This document shows positions 16,583 through 25,867 of a stretch of 64,000 nucleotides of DNA, piece after piece. The stretch is from Oceanicoccus sagamiensis. Its GTDB lineage: Bacteria > Pseudomonadota > Gammaproteobacteria > Pseudomonadales > Dasaniaceae. Location: the NCBI RefSeq assembly GCF_002117105.1, contig NZ_CP019343.1, positions 2,356,001-2,420,000 of the forward strand. Direction: 5' to 3'. Every line of letters begins with the position of its first letter. The first letter of the stretch is position 1. The notes beneath the pieces were generated by a model. That model saw only the letters and a list, made by a program, of their open reading frames with translations. It did no database searches and was not told where the DNA came from. Position numbers and translations under genes: made by a program.

Positions 16583-18712
16583 ATGCTGAAGCTGAAAGAT
16601 TTTTTAATGCACTACGGTAAGCTGACCTCAGCTGCTCTATTAGTGACCTTAACCGTAGCTTGTGGGAGCGGTGGTGGCTCCGACAATATTCTATGTGGTG
16701 GAGAGCCCTGTGAAGATACTACCCCGGAGACTCTGGCTGAAACTGAAGGTACTGACGGTACTATCAGTATTGGTAACGGTTCTGGCTCTTCCTTTGAAAC
16801 AGGTGTTATTGCTGCCGATATCGGCGCTGCCAGCCTGGCTGCCAATGCCAGTACCGTATTGACGGTAACGGTAGTGGACCAGAGTAATAGTCTGGTGAGT
16901 GATCAAGCGAACGTTACCTTTTCTTCCAACTGTGTTGATACGAATTTAGCAAGATTTGATCGCTCCGCAGTGGTGACCAGCTCTGGTTCCGCCAGTGTGA
17001 CCTACACAGCTGCGGGCTGTGAGGGTGTTGATGTGATAACCGCTACCTCAGGAGAGGTGTCGGCCACGATATCGATAGTCGTTGAAGCGGAAGTGATTAG
17101 CATCGGTAGTGGCAGTGGTGCTGACTTCGTTCCCGATGAACTGGCACTGGGTATTGGTGCTGGTGCGCAATTAGCTGCTGGTGGCCAAACCACGATCAAT
17201 ATCAGTATTGCTAATCAGGACGGCGAATTACAGACCGCCGATGTGTCCAGCCCAACGTCAATAAGCCTGACCTCAGGTTGTGTGACACAGGGTTTGGCGA
17301 CACTTAGCAGTACCTCCATTGATACCGTGACAGGATTAGCCCAGGTTGTATTTACTGATCAGGGTTGTGGTGTAGCGCCCGATGGCACCGTCGATACAAT
17401 TACCGCGTCAACATTAGGTCTGTCCGCATCGGTTGAGCTGGATATAGCTCCAGATACTGTTAACCAGCTTGAATTTGTTTCGGTAGAGCCCGATATTTTA
17501 TTCTTAAAAGGTACCGGTGGTGAAGAAACTGCAATCGTCACCTTTAGAGTGGAAGGTCAGTTAGGCGGTCCTGTTGCTGGTGCTGAAGTAGAATTTGCCT
17601 TAAGTACTGAAGTGGGTGGTTTAACCCTGCCAGTGTCTGAGGGTGTTACCAACTCTGCAGGTGAAGTATCGGTGACTGTGCAAGCCGGTACTGTTCCAAC
17701 CTCCGTTCGAATTATTGCTACTGAACAGTCCACCGGTACATCGACTATCTCTGATGGTTTGACCGTGGCTACGGGTATTGCTGATTCCGATAATTTTTCG
17801 GTTGTTGCTGAAACCATTAACCCAGAGTGTTGGACAGGTTTACAGGGTAATACTGTCAGTATTACCGCTTTTGTAGGTGATGTATTTAATAACCCTCCAC
17901 CGGATGGCACTGTCGTTCAGTTTATTACCGAGGGCGGCATCGTTGAGTCTTCATGTAAAACGTCGGGCGGTCGCTGTAGTGTGCAATTTACCTGTACTCC
18001 TGAATTTGTTAGTGATGGGCGTATTGAAATCATGGGTTATACCATCGGTGCGGAATCATTTGATGATACCAATACGAATGGTGTGTTTGATGCGGGCGAT
18101 AGTTTTGTCGCCGCCGATAACGATATTACTGAAGCCTTCCGTGATGATAATGAAAACGGTGTTTATGACGATATCCAATATCTGGATTTTAACGTCAACG
18201 GCTCCTTTGATGATGTGGATGGGCAATATACCGGGCCTTCTTGTGATGCTCCGGATGATGGCACAGTCTGTTCTGGCAGCAGTACCTTGCATGTCTTTGA
18301 TTCTGTAACACTGTCGCAATCCAATCCTAGTGTGACTAGAATTCTTGGTACTGAGAATGTTCCTGCGGTTATGCCAGCAGATACCTTTGCCAATGTTTTC
18401 GCTGGCACCAGCTTTTTCGTGGCTAATTCAATAGACCTTTCGCCGGGTGACAATAACGTCTTTTTAGGGACATTAGTGCTGGGTGATAGCAATCTGAATT
18501 CGCTGCCATCAGGCACTACGATTGCATTATCTGCTGATAATGGTGAAGTAGCGGGTAGTGGTTTTACGGTATTGAATACCAATCGCCCAGCCTTTATCAA
18601 TATTATAATGAGTGCTGATGATACGCCCAGTGCGGATGGTGCTTTAACCGTGACCGTGACTGTTCCTGGTTATAGTGCGGTGGAGCTTTCTTTCCCGGTT
18701 GACGATAATTAA
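16583..18712 (+). CDS. Surface lipoprotein with Ig-like (Big-type) repeats
   Basis: A 709-residue lipoprotein with LTVAC (lipid cysteine 27) followed by a Gly/Ser-rich tether. The body is a chain of invasin-like bacterial Ig domains, Ser/Thr/Val-rich with repeated EVISIGSGSG-type linkers and paired cysteines (SNCVDT...AAGCEG, SGCVTQ...DQGCGV). Around residues 485-540 are Asp/Asn-rich DTNTNGVFDAGD and DDNENGVYDD segments resembling calcium-binding EF-hand/dockerin loops. ATG 16583 is chosen over an upstream in-frame ATG at 16520 because AGGAAGG at 16572-16578 precedes it and the lipoprotein signal then begins correctly. A role in surface adhesion or matrix is inferred. It stands alone between terminators. 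Confidence 0.75.
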   Translation: MLKLKDFLMHYGKLTSAALLVTLTVACGSGGGSDNILCGGEPCEDTTPETLAETEGTDGTISIGNGSGSSFETGVIAADIGAASLAANASTVLTVTVVDQSNSLVSDQANVTFSSNCVDTNLARFDRSAVVTSSGSASVTYTAAGCEGVDVITATSGEVSATISIVVEAEVISIGSGSGADFVPDELALGIGAGAQLAAGGQTTINISIANQDGELQTADVSSPTSISLTSGCVTQGLATLSSTSIDTVTGLAQVVFTDQGCGVAPDGTVDTITASTLGLSASVELDIAPDTVNQLEFVSVEPDILFLKGTGGEETAIVTFRVEGQLGGPVAGAEVEFALSTEVGGLTLPVSEGVTNSAGEVSVTVQAGTVPTSVRIIATEQSTGTSTISDGLTVATGIADSDNFSVVAETINPECWTGLQGNTVSITAFVGDVFNNPPPDGTVVQFITEGGIVESSCKTSGGRCSVQFTCTPEFVSDGRIEIMGYTIGAESFDDTNTNGVFDAGDSFVAADNDITEAFRDDNENGVYDDIQYLDFNVNGSFDDVDGQYTGPSCDAPDDGTVCSGSSTLHVFDSVTLSQSNPSVTRILGTENVPAVMPADTFANVFAGTSFFVANSIDLSPGDNNVFLGTLVLGDSNLNSLPSGTTIALSADNGEVAGSGFTVLNTNRPAFINIIMSADDTPSADGALTVTVTVPGYSAVELSFPVDDN

Positions 18713-18768
18713 TCTCCGGCAATCTCTGCCATTGCTGCGGCGATAGCAGAGAGATAAAGCGTAGAAAT

Positions 18769-18804
18769 AAAAAAAGCCGGTTGCTAACAGCAACCGGCTT
18801 TTTT
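18769..18804. terminator. Bidirectional terminator
   Basis: AAAAAAGCCGGTTGC-TAACA-GCAACCGGCTTTTTT: a perfect 9-bp stem flanked by A and T runs, between the convergent Ig-like lipoprotein and CoA-transferase genes. Confidence 0.95.
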
Positions 18805-18821
18805 ATTGAAGCCGCTTTTAT

Positions 18822-20027
18822 TTAAGCAATAACGCCAGAGCCTTTGAGTTGTTCAAGGCTGCCGGCATCCAGCCCTAACAGATCTTTTAAAACCTCATCA
18901 TTATGGCTGCCAAGTTGCGGACCAGACCAGGTTGTTTCTCCGGGGGTGGATTTTAGCTTGGGTAAAATTGCCGGAATCTTTAATGGCTTGCCATCAATTT
19001 CAACCTGCTCAAACATGCCGCGCGCTTTGTAGTGCTCATCGTTCATCATATCTTCTACATTGTAGATCGGGCCGACCGGCACACGCTCTGCTTCCAGCGT
19101 ATCAATAATAGTTTTTGCATCATTATCCAAACACCATTTAGCCAGAGCATTATCAATCTCCACTTCATGAACCACACGGCCAGCGTTATCTGCCATCTCT
19201 GGGTTATCTGCCATCTCCGGATAACCGGCGGCAATCATCAGGCGTTTAAAAATAGCGTCGCCGTTACCGCCAATCACCACATATTTTGCATCGCGGCAGC
19301 GGAAGGTATTAGTGGGCACGATACCGGTTACCGTAGTACCGGAAGGCTCGCGAATCACCCCAGCGCCGTCATATTCAGGGATGACCGCTTCCATCAAATT
19401 AAACATAGACTCGTAAAGGGCAACATCAATCACTTGCCCTTCGCCGTCTTCATTATTACTGCGCTCAATAATCGCCAGAGTTACACCTAGCGCAGCATGG
19501 ATAGCGGCAATGGTGTCACCAATACTTAAATTAGGGCGTACTGGCGCCTGGTTTTCAAAGCCGTTGACATAGCGAAAGCCACTATAGCCTTCACAGACCG
19601 AAGCATAGCCGGGCTTCACTGAATTGGGCCCATCCTGGCCGTAACCGGAGATGCGGGTGTAGATAATACCGGGGTTGCTCTGCTTAATGGCGTCCGGGCC
19701 AAGGCCCCATTTTTCCATAACGCCGGGGCGAAAGTTCTCAACTAACACATCAGCCGTATCGATCAGCTTGCGCACCAGCTCTCGGCCTTCTTCGGCCTTT
19801 AAGTCGATGGTCACGGATTTCTTATTGCGGCCCAGGCTATGCCACCATAGCGAGGTGCCGTTTTGCACTTCGCGCCAGCCGCGGATAGGGTCACCGCCTT
19901 TGGGTGGTTCGACCTTAATCACTTCAGCGCCAAAATAGGCCAGCATAGAGCCAGTAAAAGGGCCTGCCAGTAATTGGCCTAATTCAATAACACGGATGCC
20001 TTCAAGGGGGCGTTTACGGCTGGACAT
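18822..20027 (-). CDS. CoA-transferase family III (CaiB/BaiF)
   Basis: A 401-residue enzyme that moves CoA between carboxylic acids. N-terminal GIRVIELGQLLAGPFTG and GAEVIKVEPPKGGD, then RNKKSVTIDL and DVLVENFRPGVMEKWGLG, are the family signatures. The catalytic aspartate lies in LSIGDTIAAIHA. Substrate is not predictable; relatives act on oxalate, carnitine, bile acids, succinate or itaconate derivatives. The start ATG 20027 has ACAGG 9 bases upstream; an upstream ATG at 20063 would add 12 residues absent from relatives. A short NPEMAD unit is directly duplicated near 19190-19215 (codons repeated almost exactly). It is monocistronic and ends at a shared terminator. Confidence 0.9.
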   Translation of the reverse strand: MSSRKRPLEGIRVIELGQLLAGPFTGSMLAYFGAEVIKVEPPKGGDPIRGWREVQNGTSLWWHSLGRNKKSVTIDLKAEEGRELVRKLIDTADVLVENFRPGVMEKWGLGPDAIKQSNPGIIYTRISGYGQDGPNSVKPGYASVCEGYSGFRYVNGFENQAPVRPNLSIGDTIAAIHAALGVTLAIIERSNNEDGEGQVIDVALYESMFNLMEAVIPEYDGAGVIREPSGTTVTGIVPTNTFRCRDAKYVVIGGNGDAIFKRLMIAAGYPEMADNPEMADNAGRVVHEVEIDNALAKWCLDNDAKTIIDTLEAERVPVGPIYNVEDMMNDEHYKARGMFEQVEIDGKPLKIPAILPKLKSTPGETTWSGPQLGSHNDEVLKDLLGLDAGSLEQLKGSGVIA

Positions 20028-20230
20028 GAGCAATAACCTGTCAATCATAAAAAATGGCCGCAAATCATATCATGCCAATCAGTGGATGGCAGAGGCTAAA
20101 CTGGCCGATAATTCCGGTATTAATGTGATGAATACTCCCTGCAAGCGCTTAATTCACTGACAAATATTTATAATCGGTCTTGAAGCAGGTAACCTTGCCT
20201 CCTTTCAGTCATCATTCAATAAGCAAGATT

Positions 20231-20941
20231 ATGCAAACAATTCACCCGGTTCAGGCCGGCGAAACCCTGATAGACCAAGGTTGCTACCATTACTACCGGG
20301 TTACTGGCGGTGTAGAGGAAAAAATGCCGGTGCTAGAGCCTTGGTCCCGCCATCAATCCGGTGATGTGGTGATTACCAGAGCAGAAAGAGATGCCAGAGA
20401 ACTGGGTAGCCAGATTTTAGTGCAATCTGTGTCAGTGGATGGAGCGATTAGTGAATTTGATGTCGTGATGCGCAGCTTTGATCAGCAAACCGTGGCTGAA
20501 GTGTCTGCCCACTACCAATGTTTTGGCAACCATGTGATGGTCAAACGGACAGACGCCTATGCCCAGGTGACCGAGCAGAGGGTAGAGCTGGGTGAGTTTA
20601 TCGTATCGCCCCTGATGCGTATTTATACCGGGGATGTTATCCAGCGTCTGCATGAGTTGGGAGAAAGTCAGGTGTTAGTTCCCTGGATCCGTGACCCAGC
20701 CGATTTGCAGCAATTGCTGACGCCCTTAACCAGCCAGCGGCAAGCAAATTTTGAAGAGCAGGAGTCGTTGGTGATTGCCGGGCGGTCAGTGGTCACTGAT
20801 CGCTACCAATATTTTGGTGGCGAGTATCTGCCGGGTACCTTGTTCTGGCTGGACAAGAACAAGGTATTGCAGCGCTATCTATGGCAGCAGGATGAAAACA
20901 CCTGTTGGGATACACGTCTGGAGGAATTTCTCAGGGCATAA
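20231..20941 (+). CDS. Uncharacterised protein, distant paralog of the 57.5 kb gene
   Basis: A 236-residue soluble protein without signal peptide or membrane helix, predicted mainly beta. I recognise no named domain. A central block SPLMRIYTGDVIQRLHELGE and the general layout resemble the hypothetical protein at 57538-58257 (HPIIGDGLLMKLYDLSQGPG), suggesting a shared family. ATG 20231 has only a weak ribosome site (AAGCAAG); an in-frame TTG at 20180 would extend it by 17 residues without a better one. It is divergent from the CoA-transferase gene and ends at a bidirectional terminator. Confidence 0.65.
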   Translation: MQTIHPVQAGETLIDQGCYHYYRVTGGVEEKMPVLEPWSRHQSGDVVITRAERDARELGSQILVQSVSVDGAISEFDVVMRSFDQQTVAEVSAHYQCFGNHVMVKRTDAYAQVTEQRVELGEFIVSPLMRIYTGDVIQRLHELGESQVLVPWIRDPADLQQLLTPLTSQRQANFEEQESLVIAGRSVVTDRYQYFGGEYLPGTLFWLDKNKVLQRYLWQQDENTCWDTRLEEFLRA

Positions 20942-20951
20942 TACCGCTCAT

Positions 20952-20985
20952 AAAAAAAGGGAGTGATAAAGATCACTCCCTTTTT
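20952..20985. terminator. Bidirectional terminator
   Basis: GGGAGTGAT-AAAG-ATCACTCCC, a perfect 9-bp stem flanked by seven A and five T residues, between the uncharacterised gene (+) and slyD (-). Confidence 0.95.
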
Positions 20986-21004
20986 GGCGTAATAGCTGGG
21001 TGGC

Positions 21005-21466
21005 TTAGTGTGCGTGGCCGTGATCCAGCTCTTCAGCAGTGGCTTCGCGAACGCCTTCAATTTTACCTTCAAAGTGCAGCGTTAAACCCGCCAGAGGGTG
21101 GTTGCCATCAACCGTTATCGTGTCATCGGTGACCGCAGTGACAGCAACAGTCATTGGGCCATTGGGTGACTCGGCATTAAACTGCATACCCACCTGAATA
21201 TCCTGATCGGGTGGAAAGGAGGTACGTGGAACCTCTTGTACCATCTCTGGAATATGATCGCCGTAGGCTTCTTCAGGTTTAATCGTGACTTTAAATTCAG
21301 CGCCTTCCGTCTTGCCCGTTAGCTCATTTTCAAGGCCGGGGATAATACCCGCAGCACCGTGTAAATAGACCAGGGGTTGTCCTTCCTGTGACTGGTCCAT
21401 CACTTCACCACTATCATTGGTGAGGGTATATTGAATACTTACAACAGAATTCTGGCCGATTAACAT
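21005..21466 (-). CDS. slyD: FKBP-type peptidyl-prolyl isomerase SlyD
   Basis: Cytoplasmic prolyl isomerase and chaperone of 153 residues. The FKBP half shows YTLTNDSGEVMDQS and PLVYLHGAAGIIPGLENEL; the inserted IF chaperone flap runs from about 65 to 120; then DGNHPLAGLTLHFEG is typical. The C-terminal tail is short (LDHGHAH), unlike the long His/Cys nickel-binding tail of E. coli SlyD, so metal binding is probably weak. ATG 21466 is preferred because GAGGA lies just upstream; the frame is open further, to 21511, but that extension is unlike the family. Confidence 0.93.
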   Translation of the reverse strand: MLIGQNSVVSIQYTLTNDSGEVMDQSQEGQPLVYLHGAAGIIPGLENELTGKTEGAEFKVTIKPEEAYGDHIPEMVQEVPRTSFPPDQDIQVGMQFNAESPNGPMTVAVTAVTDDTITVDGNHPLAGLTLHFEGKIEGVREATAEELDHGHAH

Positions 21467-21912
21467 GATTTTTTCCTCAGTAGGTGGACTCGCTATCCAC
21501 CCAGGCAGCAAGTTTTATTGTTTAATTATGATTCTATATATGGGCTAATCCATGGGGATTTCAAGGGTGGCAGGTACTAAATCACACTTTTCAGCCTTAA
21601 TGGGGTGCTAGTGTAGCGTTTAAAGACGGTTAATTCGACTTTTTAAAGCATTTGCTGAGCAGCGCAAACCACTGTTGTTGAGTCTTTCTTCCCATGGCTG
21701 CCATCACCCGAACCGCAGGCTCCAGATACTGTTATTCAGGCAGTGCTTATCGATAGTGTTAGATGGGTCAATAGCTTGTTGCTGTTATGGCATAGCCTGA
21801 GAGGCTGTTGCATTAAACCCTGGTCAGGCCTGCTACCCAAACGGGCGCAATAGGATTGCTGCCCCAAAGTCTTTCGCGTAGTCTGCATGCCAACAAAAGG
21901 AGAGTTGTATTA
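21467..21912. other. Gene-free divergent region slyD / MFS
   Basis: About 446 bases. The slyD ribosome site GAGGA is at the left edge and the MFS ribosome site AAAGGAG at 21896-21902. I see no RNA gene, repeat or convincing operator in the rest. Confidence 0.5.
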
Positions 21913-23088
21913 ATGAAAGCAGGTTTTGGCAATGTTTTTATTCTGGCATTCAGTAATGCTCTGGCGTTTTCGGTAACGCCAATGATGATGTTGGTGGGCA
22001 GCTTGTTAGGTGCGGATATGGCGCCCTCGGTTGATTGGGCCACCTTACCGATTGCACTTATGGTGATCGGCACAGCGATTGGCGTGGTGCCTGCAACAAA
22101 ACTGATGCAGTCCCTCGGCAGAAAAAATGCGCTGTGGTTATTTATGGGGCTGGGTATAGCTACGTGTTTGTTGGCCAGCGAAAGTCTGGTGTATCACAGT
22201 TTTACCTTGTTTTGTGTCTGTGCATTATTTATCGGCGTTACCAATGCGGCGTTGCAGCAAGTTCGTTTTGCGGCGATGGAATGTGTTGATGCCAGCAAAG
22301 CGGCGACAGCAGCATCGGTCATTATGTTAGGAGGTGTGTTGGCGGCGATAGTCGGGCCGGAGTTAGCCGTTTTCGGTCGTCACCTGACCGAGATAGATTA
22401 TCAGGGCTCTTTTTGGTTGGTGGCTGCCAGTACCGGTTTGGCAGCCATACTCTTAACGTTTTTTTCTCCCGCACAACAAGCGGCTGTCACCACTGCCAGC
22501 ACCACAAGGCCAATCAGAGAGATTCTGCAAAACCGCGCCTTCTGTTTGGCGGTGGCCAGTGGTGTAGTCGGTTATATGGTGATGACTTTTGTTATGACCT
22601 GTACACCCATCAGTATGCATAACCATCATGGTCATAGCCTGGCAGATACCAAATGGGTGATTCAATGCCATATTGCCGCGATGTTTTTACCCTCATTAGT
22701 GTCGCCCTGGTTATTCCGCCTTTTAGGGATTAGAGGCATGATGGTAACGGGTTTAATATGTTATGCCATTACCATCGCAATTGGGGTGGTTGACACTTCC
22801 GTGAATGGTTTTTGGTTACAGTTAGTGATGCTGGGTATTGGCTGGAATTTCTTATTTGTTTCAGGAACCGCTCTGCTGCCCAGTACCTATTTACCGGGTG
22901 AGCAATACCGGGCGCAATCGTTTAATGACAGTACCGTATTTTCAATTCAGGCTGTTGCCTCCCTGTCGGCGGGGTGGGCTATCAGCTCAACCAGTTGGCA
23001 GGCTGTTTTACTCCTGTGCACAATACCGGTAGGCTTGATGTTGTATGCTTTGCTATGGAGCCGGTCAGCTAAACTGGCAGTCAGCTGA
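21913..23088 (+). CDS. MFS transporter
   Basis: Integral inner-membrane protein of 391 residues with about 12 hydrophobic helices, of the major facilitator type. The loop after helix 2-3 has MQSLGRKNALW, an A-motif-like sequence. A histidine-rich loop in the middle (MHNHHGHS) may bind metal. ATG 21913 follows AAAGGAG at 21896; an upstream in-frame TTG would add a basic segment without a ribosome site. The GntR-type gene follows 42 bases later on the same strand and is a plausible local regulator. Substrate unknown; a drug- or metabolite-efflux role is only a guess. Confidence 0.85.
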   Translation: MKAGFGNVFILAFSNALAFSVTPMMMLVGSLLGADMAPSVDWATLPIALMVIGTAIGVVPATKLMQSLGRKNALWLFMGLGIATCLLASESLVYHSFTLFCVCALFIGVTNAALQQVRFAAMECVDASKAATAASVIMLGGVLAAIVGPELAVFGRHLTEIDYQGSFWLVAASTGLAAILLTFFSPAQQAAVTTASTTRPIREILQNRAFCLAVASGVVGYMVMTFVMTCTPISMHNHHGHSLADTKWVIQCHIAAMFLPSLVSPWLFRLLGIRGMMVTGLICYAITIAIGVVDTSVNGFWLQLVMLGIGWNFLFVSGTALLPSTYLPGEQYRAQSFNDSTVFSIQAVASLSAGWAISSTSWQAVLLLCTIPVGLMLYALLWSRSAKLAVS

Positions 23089-23130
23089 AAGGACGACTTA
23101 CTATTTTTTGTTAACAAAAGGAAATAAATA

Positions 23131-23871
23131 GTGACCAAAGAGACCATAAAAACCTTTGCATTAGACCCTCACAGTCCAATGCCTTTGTACTATCAGGTAT
23201 ATACCTCTATTACCGACCGTATCGCTACCACCGAGTTTACCGCTAACCAATTACTACCGTCAGAACGCTTATTGGTTGAGCAGTATGGCGTCAGTCGTAT
23301 TACCGTTTCCCGCGCGATGGATTTACTAAAAGAAAAAGGTGTTATTCGTTTGCACCATGGCAAAGGGCATTATGTTAATCGACAAAAGCTGCATAACGAT
23401 CCCACTTCAAGAGCCAGTATCAAAGATTATTTGAGTGAGCAGGGCGTGGAAACCGATTGGCAGGTTTGCCATAAAGAGTGGTTAAATGGCCCGGACAGTG
23501 AGTCCATTGGTTTAAACCTGCCAATGGGTAGAAAGTATTTTCAAGCGCAGCTAATGATGCGTAGCGATGGCAAGCCGGTTGGATTTTATTATCTCTATGT
23601 GCCCTGGAAAGTAGCGCGAGCTGCTCGTGTTGATGCGATGGATGAAGATAGCCTGTTAACATTTTTGCGGGACTCTCCCACGACTAATAATTGTAAAACC
23701 GAGCGCTGTCTGGATGCGATGTTGGCGGAAGGTGCTGCGGCAAACCAGTTACAGTTGGCCGAAGGCTCAGCAATGATGCGGATTGATATTCGGTATACAG
23801 CATCCAGCGGTACACTCGTGCAGGCTATGCGTTCTTTTTATCGCGGAGATAGTTTTAGTTATAGATTTTAA
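23131..23871 (+). CDS. GntR-family regulator, HutC subfamily (UTRA domain)
   Basis: Transcription regulator of 246 residues. The N-terminal winged helix-turn-helix is clear (LLPSERLLVEQYGVSRITVS, then KGVIRLHHGKGHYV), and the C-terminal part of about 150 residues has the UTRA small-molecule-binding layout seen in HutC, FarR and PhnF. GTG start with AAAGGA 8 bases upstream. It follows the MFS gene closely and may control it in response to the transported compound. Its stop overlaps the convergent Sir2-like gene by four bases (TTAA). Confidence 0.9.
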   Translation: MTKETIKTFALDPHSPMPLYYQVYTSITDRIATTEFTANQLLPSERLLVEQYGVSRITVSRAMDLLKEKGVIRLHHGKGHYVNRQKLHNDPTSRASIKDYLSEQGVETDWQVCHKEWLNGPDSESIGLNLPMGRKYFQAQLMMRSDGKPVGFYYLYVPWKVARAARVDAMDEDSLLTFLRDSPTTNNCKTERCLDAMLAEGAAANQLQLAEGSAMMRIDIRYTASSGTLVQAMRSFYRGDSFSYRF

Positions 23872-24599
23872 GGTTCACAGAGGTCGCTGTTAATATATTC
23901 CAGTGCCGTCATAATGTGGTAGTTGGCGTTTGGGTAATTAATAGTCACGGGTTCGGGGTCAATAATGTCTATCGGCGTATTTTTCTGGTAAGCAATCTCC
24001 AATGCCATTTGGGTGATATTGACGCTAAACGAGGTGCCCATAAACACGATTTTATCGGCATCGCGCATGCGCTGCTGTGCTTCACTGATGCGGTAATTCT
24101 CCGTGTAATATTCATCAAATAACAGCACGTAGGGTTTATAGGCCTGATGTAGTTGAGGCGGTGACTGTTGTTGAATATTAAACAGTGCCAAGAGGGATTC
24201 GCTAAGTCTGTCTTCGTCGACATCATCCCAGGGGGTGTCGATAATCTCTACGATCTCCTCCTGCGGGTAAAAAATAGTCCTTTGGTCTAATCGTCCATGA
24301 ATGGCAATATAGTGTTTATTGCCAGCTTTACCATCCAGACCATCAATATTTTGCGTGATCAAATTTTTATCCGCCAGCCAATGGTGAACCTCGTTGGGGC
24401 CGTGGTGGCGATAAGTGGCAAAGCGGTGGTAATACCACGATAAAAACTCAACAGGATTATTGATATACATATGGCGAGTGGCCATTTCCTGTGGTGTATA
24501 GTTCTCGCTGTCAATCGTCCAATAACCATCCCGGCCGCGGAAGGTCGGAATACCACTTTCAGCACTGACGCCGGCACCGGTAATATATAGCGTGTTCAT
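23868..24599 (-). CDS. Sir2-family NAD-dependent protein, zinc cysteines absent
   Basis: A 243-residue sirtuin-fold protein. The NAD-binding motifs are intact: GAGVSAESGIPTFRG near the start, TQNIDGLDGKAG, and the catalytic histidine in AIHGRL. The two CXXC pairs that normally bind structural zinc after HG are missing: the stretch RTIFYPQEEIVEI has none, and the whole protein has a single cysteine close to the C-terminus. The later GTSFSVN motif is also typical. It may still remove acyl groups or act on ADP-ribose; loss of the zinc module leaves the substrate uncertain. GGAG precedes the ATG. It overlaps the end of the GntR gene by four bases. Confidence 0.85.
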   Translation of the reverse strand: MNTLYITGAGVSAESGIPTFRGRDGYWTIDSENYTPQEMATRHMYINNPVEFLSWYYHRFATYRHHGPNEVHHWLADKNLITQNIDGLDGKAGNKHYIAIHGRLDQRTIFYPQEEIVEIIDTPWDDVDEDRLSESLLALFNIQQQSPPQLHQAYKPYVLLFDEYYTENYRISEAQQRMRDADKIVFMGTSFSVNITQMALEIAYQKNTPIDIIDPEPVTINYPNANYHIMTALEYINSDLCEP

Positions 24600-24685
24600 T
24601 CAAGCTCCGGATTGATGTCCCATAGAAGATTGACGATACTAAAAGCAATTTGCAAAAATGGCTAACTTATTTGTAATAGGCCTCT

Positions 24686-25867
24686 ATGTTTAAAGTTATT
24701 CTTAATACGGTAGTCGTGCTGCTGGTTTTTTATCTGGGTTGGTTGGCCAGAGAATGGTCCTTACCCGACGCTGAAAGCACTGTTGTAGCTAGTTCGTCGT
24801 TTATAACGGATAACAGGGCAGCGGCACAGATTTACCCCGGGGCAAAGCCACAGCCCAAACAGCAACAGGCTGTGGCGCCCAGCTTTAATGCTCTGTTAGT
24901 GGCGCGGGCCTTTGATGAGGCGATAGAGGTCTATGATGAAACTGTAGCGATCGATGAAGTCAGGGCTGCGCAGTATCGCCAGACTCTGCTTAAGTATCTT
25001 CGGCTGCGGTTGGACAATAATGATGCCCCGGCCCTGATGGCCTTAATCGATCTGTATTTATCCCGCTACTATGATGATATTGAAGTCTTGCTGGTGTTGG
25101 CAGAATTTCAACGTCGGCAAGGCTATGTGGATGAGGCTGCAAGAGTCTTTCAGTTGGCGTTTACTTATGCCTTCCAGCCCGCACAAAAGCAGCGGGTGTC
25201 TGACAGTTTTATTAGCTTTGTTAATGCGGTGGATGGTGCGCTGTCCCAACAGCAGCGTTGGCTTGAGTTGCAGGCCTTTTATGAGTTATTGGCCTCTATC
25301 GATTTATCGGGGCCAGGCTATAGTTGGCGCTTGGCCAATTTATATGTGCAGTCAGGGGATAGAGTGGCTGCCTATGATCTGTTGTTGCAGCTACAAGAGA
25401 ATGGCTTTTATGTCGACGAGACAAACCGTTTGCTGGTTTTGCTGGAGCAAGATCAGGCCGGTGATTATACGGCAGCTGCTCGAGATTCCATTGCGCTTGT
25501 CAAAAAAGGTAATCACTATTTGGTTCAGGTTATGCTGAATAAAACCACTGAGGCTACCCTGATGATTGATACCGGTGCTTCGGTAACTTCCCTGTCGGCG
25601 GATAGCTTTGCTGCACTATCACAATATACCCCGTTACATTATGTCGGTAGCCGGTTATTTAATACGGCCAATGGTGTTACGCAAGGAGATGTCTATTCAG
25701 CGGCCAGCCTGAGTCTGGGTAATCAAGAACTCAGTGATATCAATATCGCCGTATTGGATTTTCAATCATCACCGGGGGTGGACGGTTTGTTAGGGATGAA
25801 TGTACTGCAAAATTTCCGTTTTGAAATTGATCAGGATAAGCAGCAATTATTGCTTAGCCCCCGCTAA
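24686..25867 (+). CDS. Membrane-anchored retropepsin-like aspartic protease with helical repeats
   Basis: A 393-residue protein. An N-terminal membrane helix (VILNTVVVLLVFYLGWL) anchors it, probably with the rest in the periplasm. Residues about 70-265 are TPR-like helical repeats. Residues about 275-393 form a retropepsin-like domain: LMIDTGASVTSLS with catalytic aspartate near 295 and the later GLLGMNVL turn, as in the clan AA proteases found in many proteobacteria. Such domains work as dimers with one DTG each. The target is unknown. Its stop overlaps the convergent hydrolase gene by four bases (CTAA). Confidence 0.85.
   Translation: MFKVILNTVVVLLVFYLGWLAREWSLPDAESTVVASSSFITDNRAAAQIYPGAKPQPKQQQAVAPSFNALLVARAFDEAIEVYDETVAIDEVRAAQYRQTLLKYLRLRLDNNDAPALMALIDLYLSRYYDDIEVLLVLAEFQRRQGYVDEAARVFQLAFTYAFQPAQKQRVSDSFISFVNAVDGALSQQQRWLELQAFYELLASIDLSGPGYSWRLANLYVQSGDRVAAYDLLLQLQENGFYVDETNRLLVLLEQDQAGDYTAAARDSIALVKKGNHYLVQVMLNKTTEATLMIDTGASVTSLSADSFAALSQYTPLHYVGSRLFNTANGVTQGDVYSAASLSLGNQELSDINIAVLDFQSSPGVDGLLGMNVLQNFRFEIDQDKQQLLLSPR

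Noticed and set aside
18822-20027. Naming the CoA-transferase as formyl-CoA or carnitine CoA-transferase
   Set aside because: The family motifs do not separate substrates and the neighbours give no pathway.
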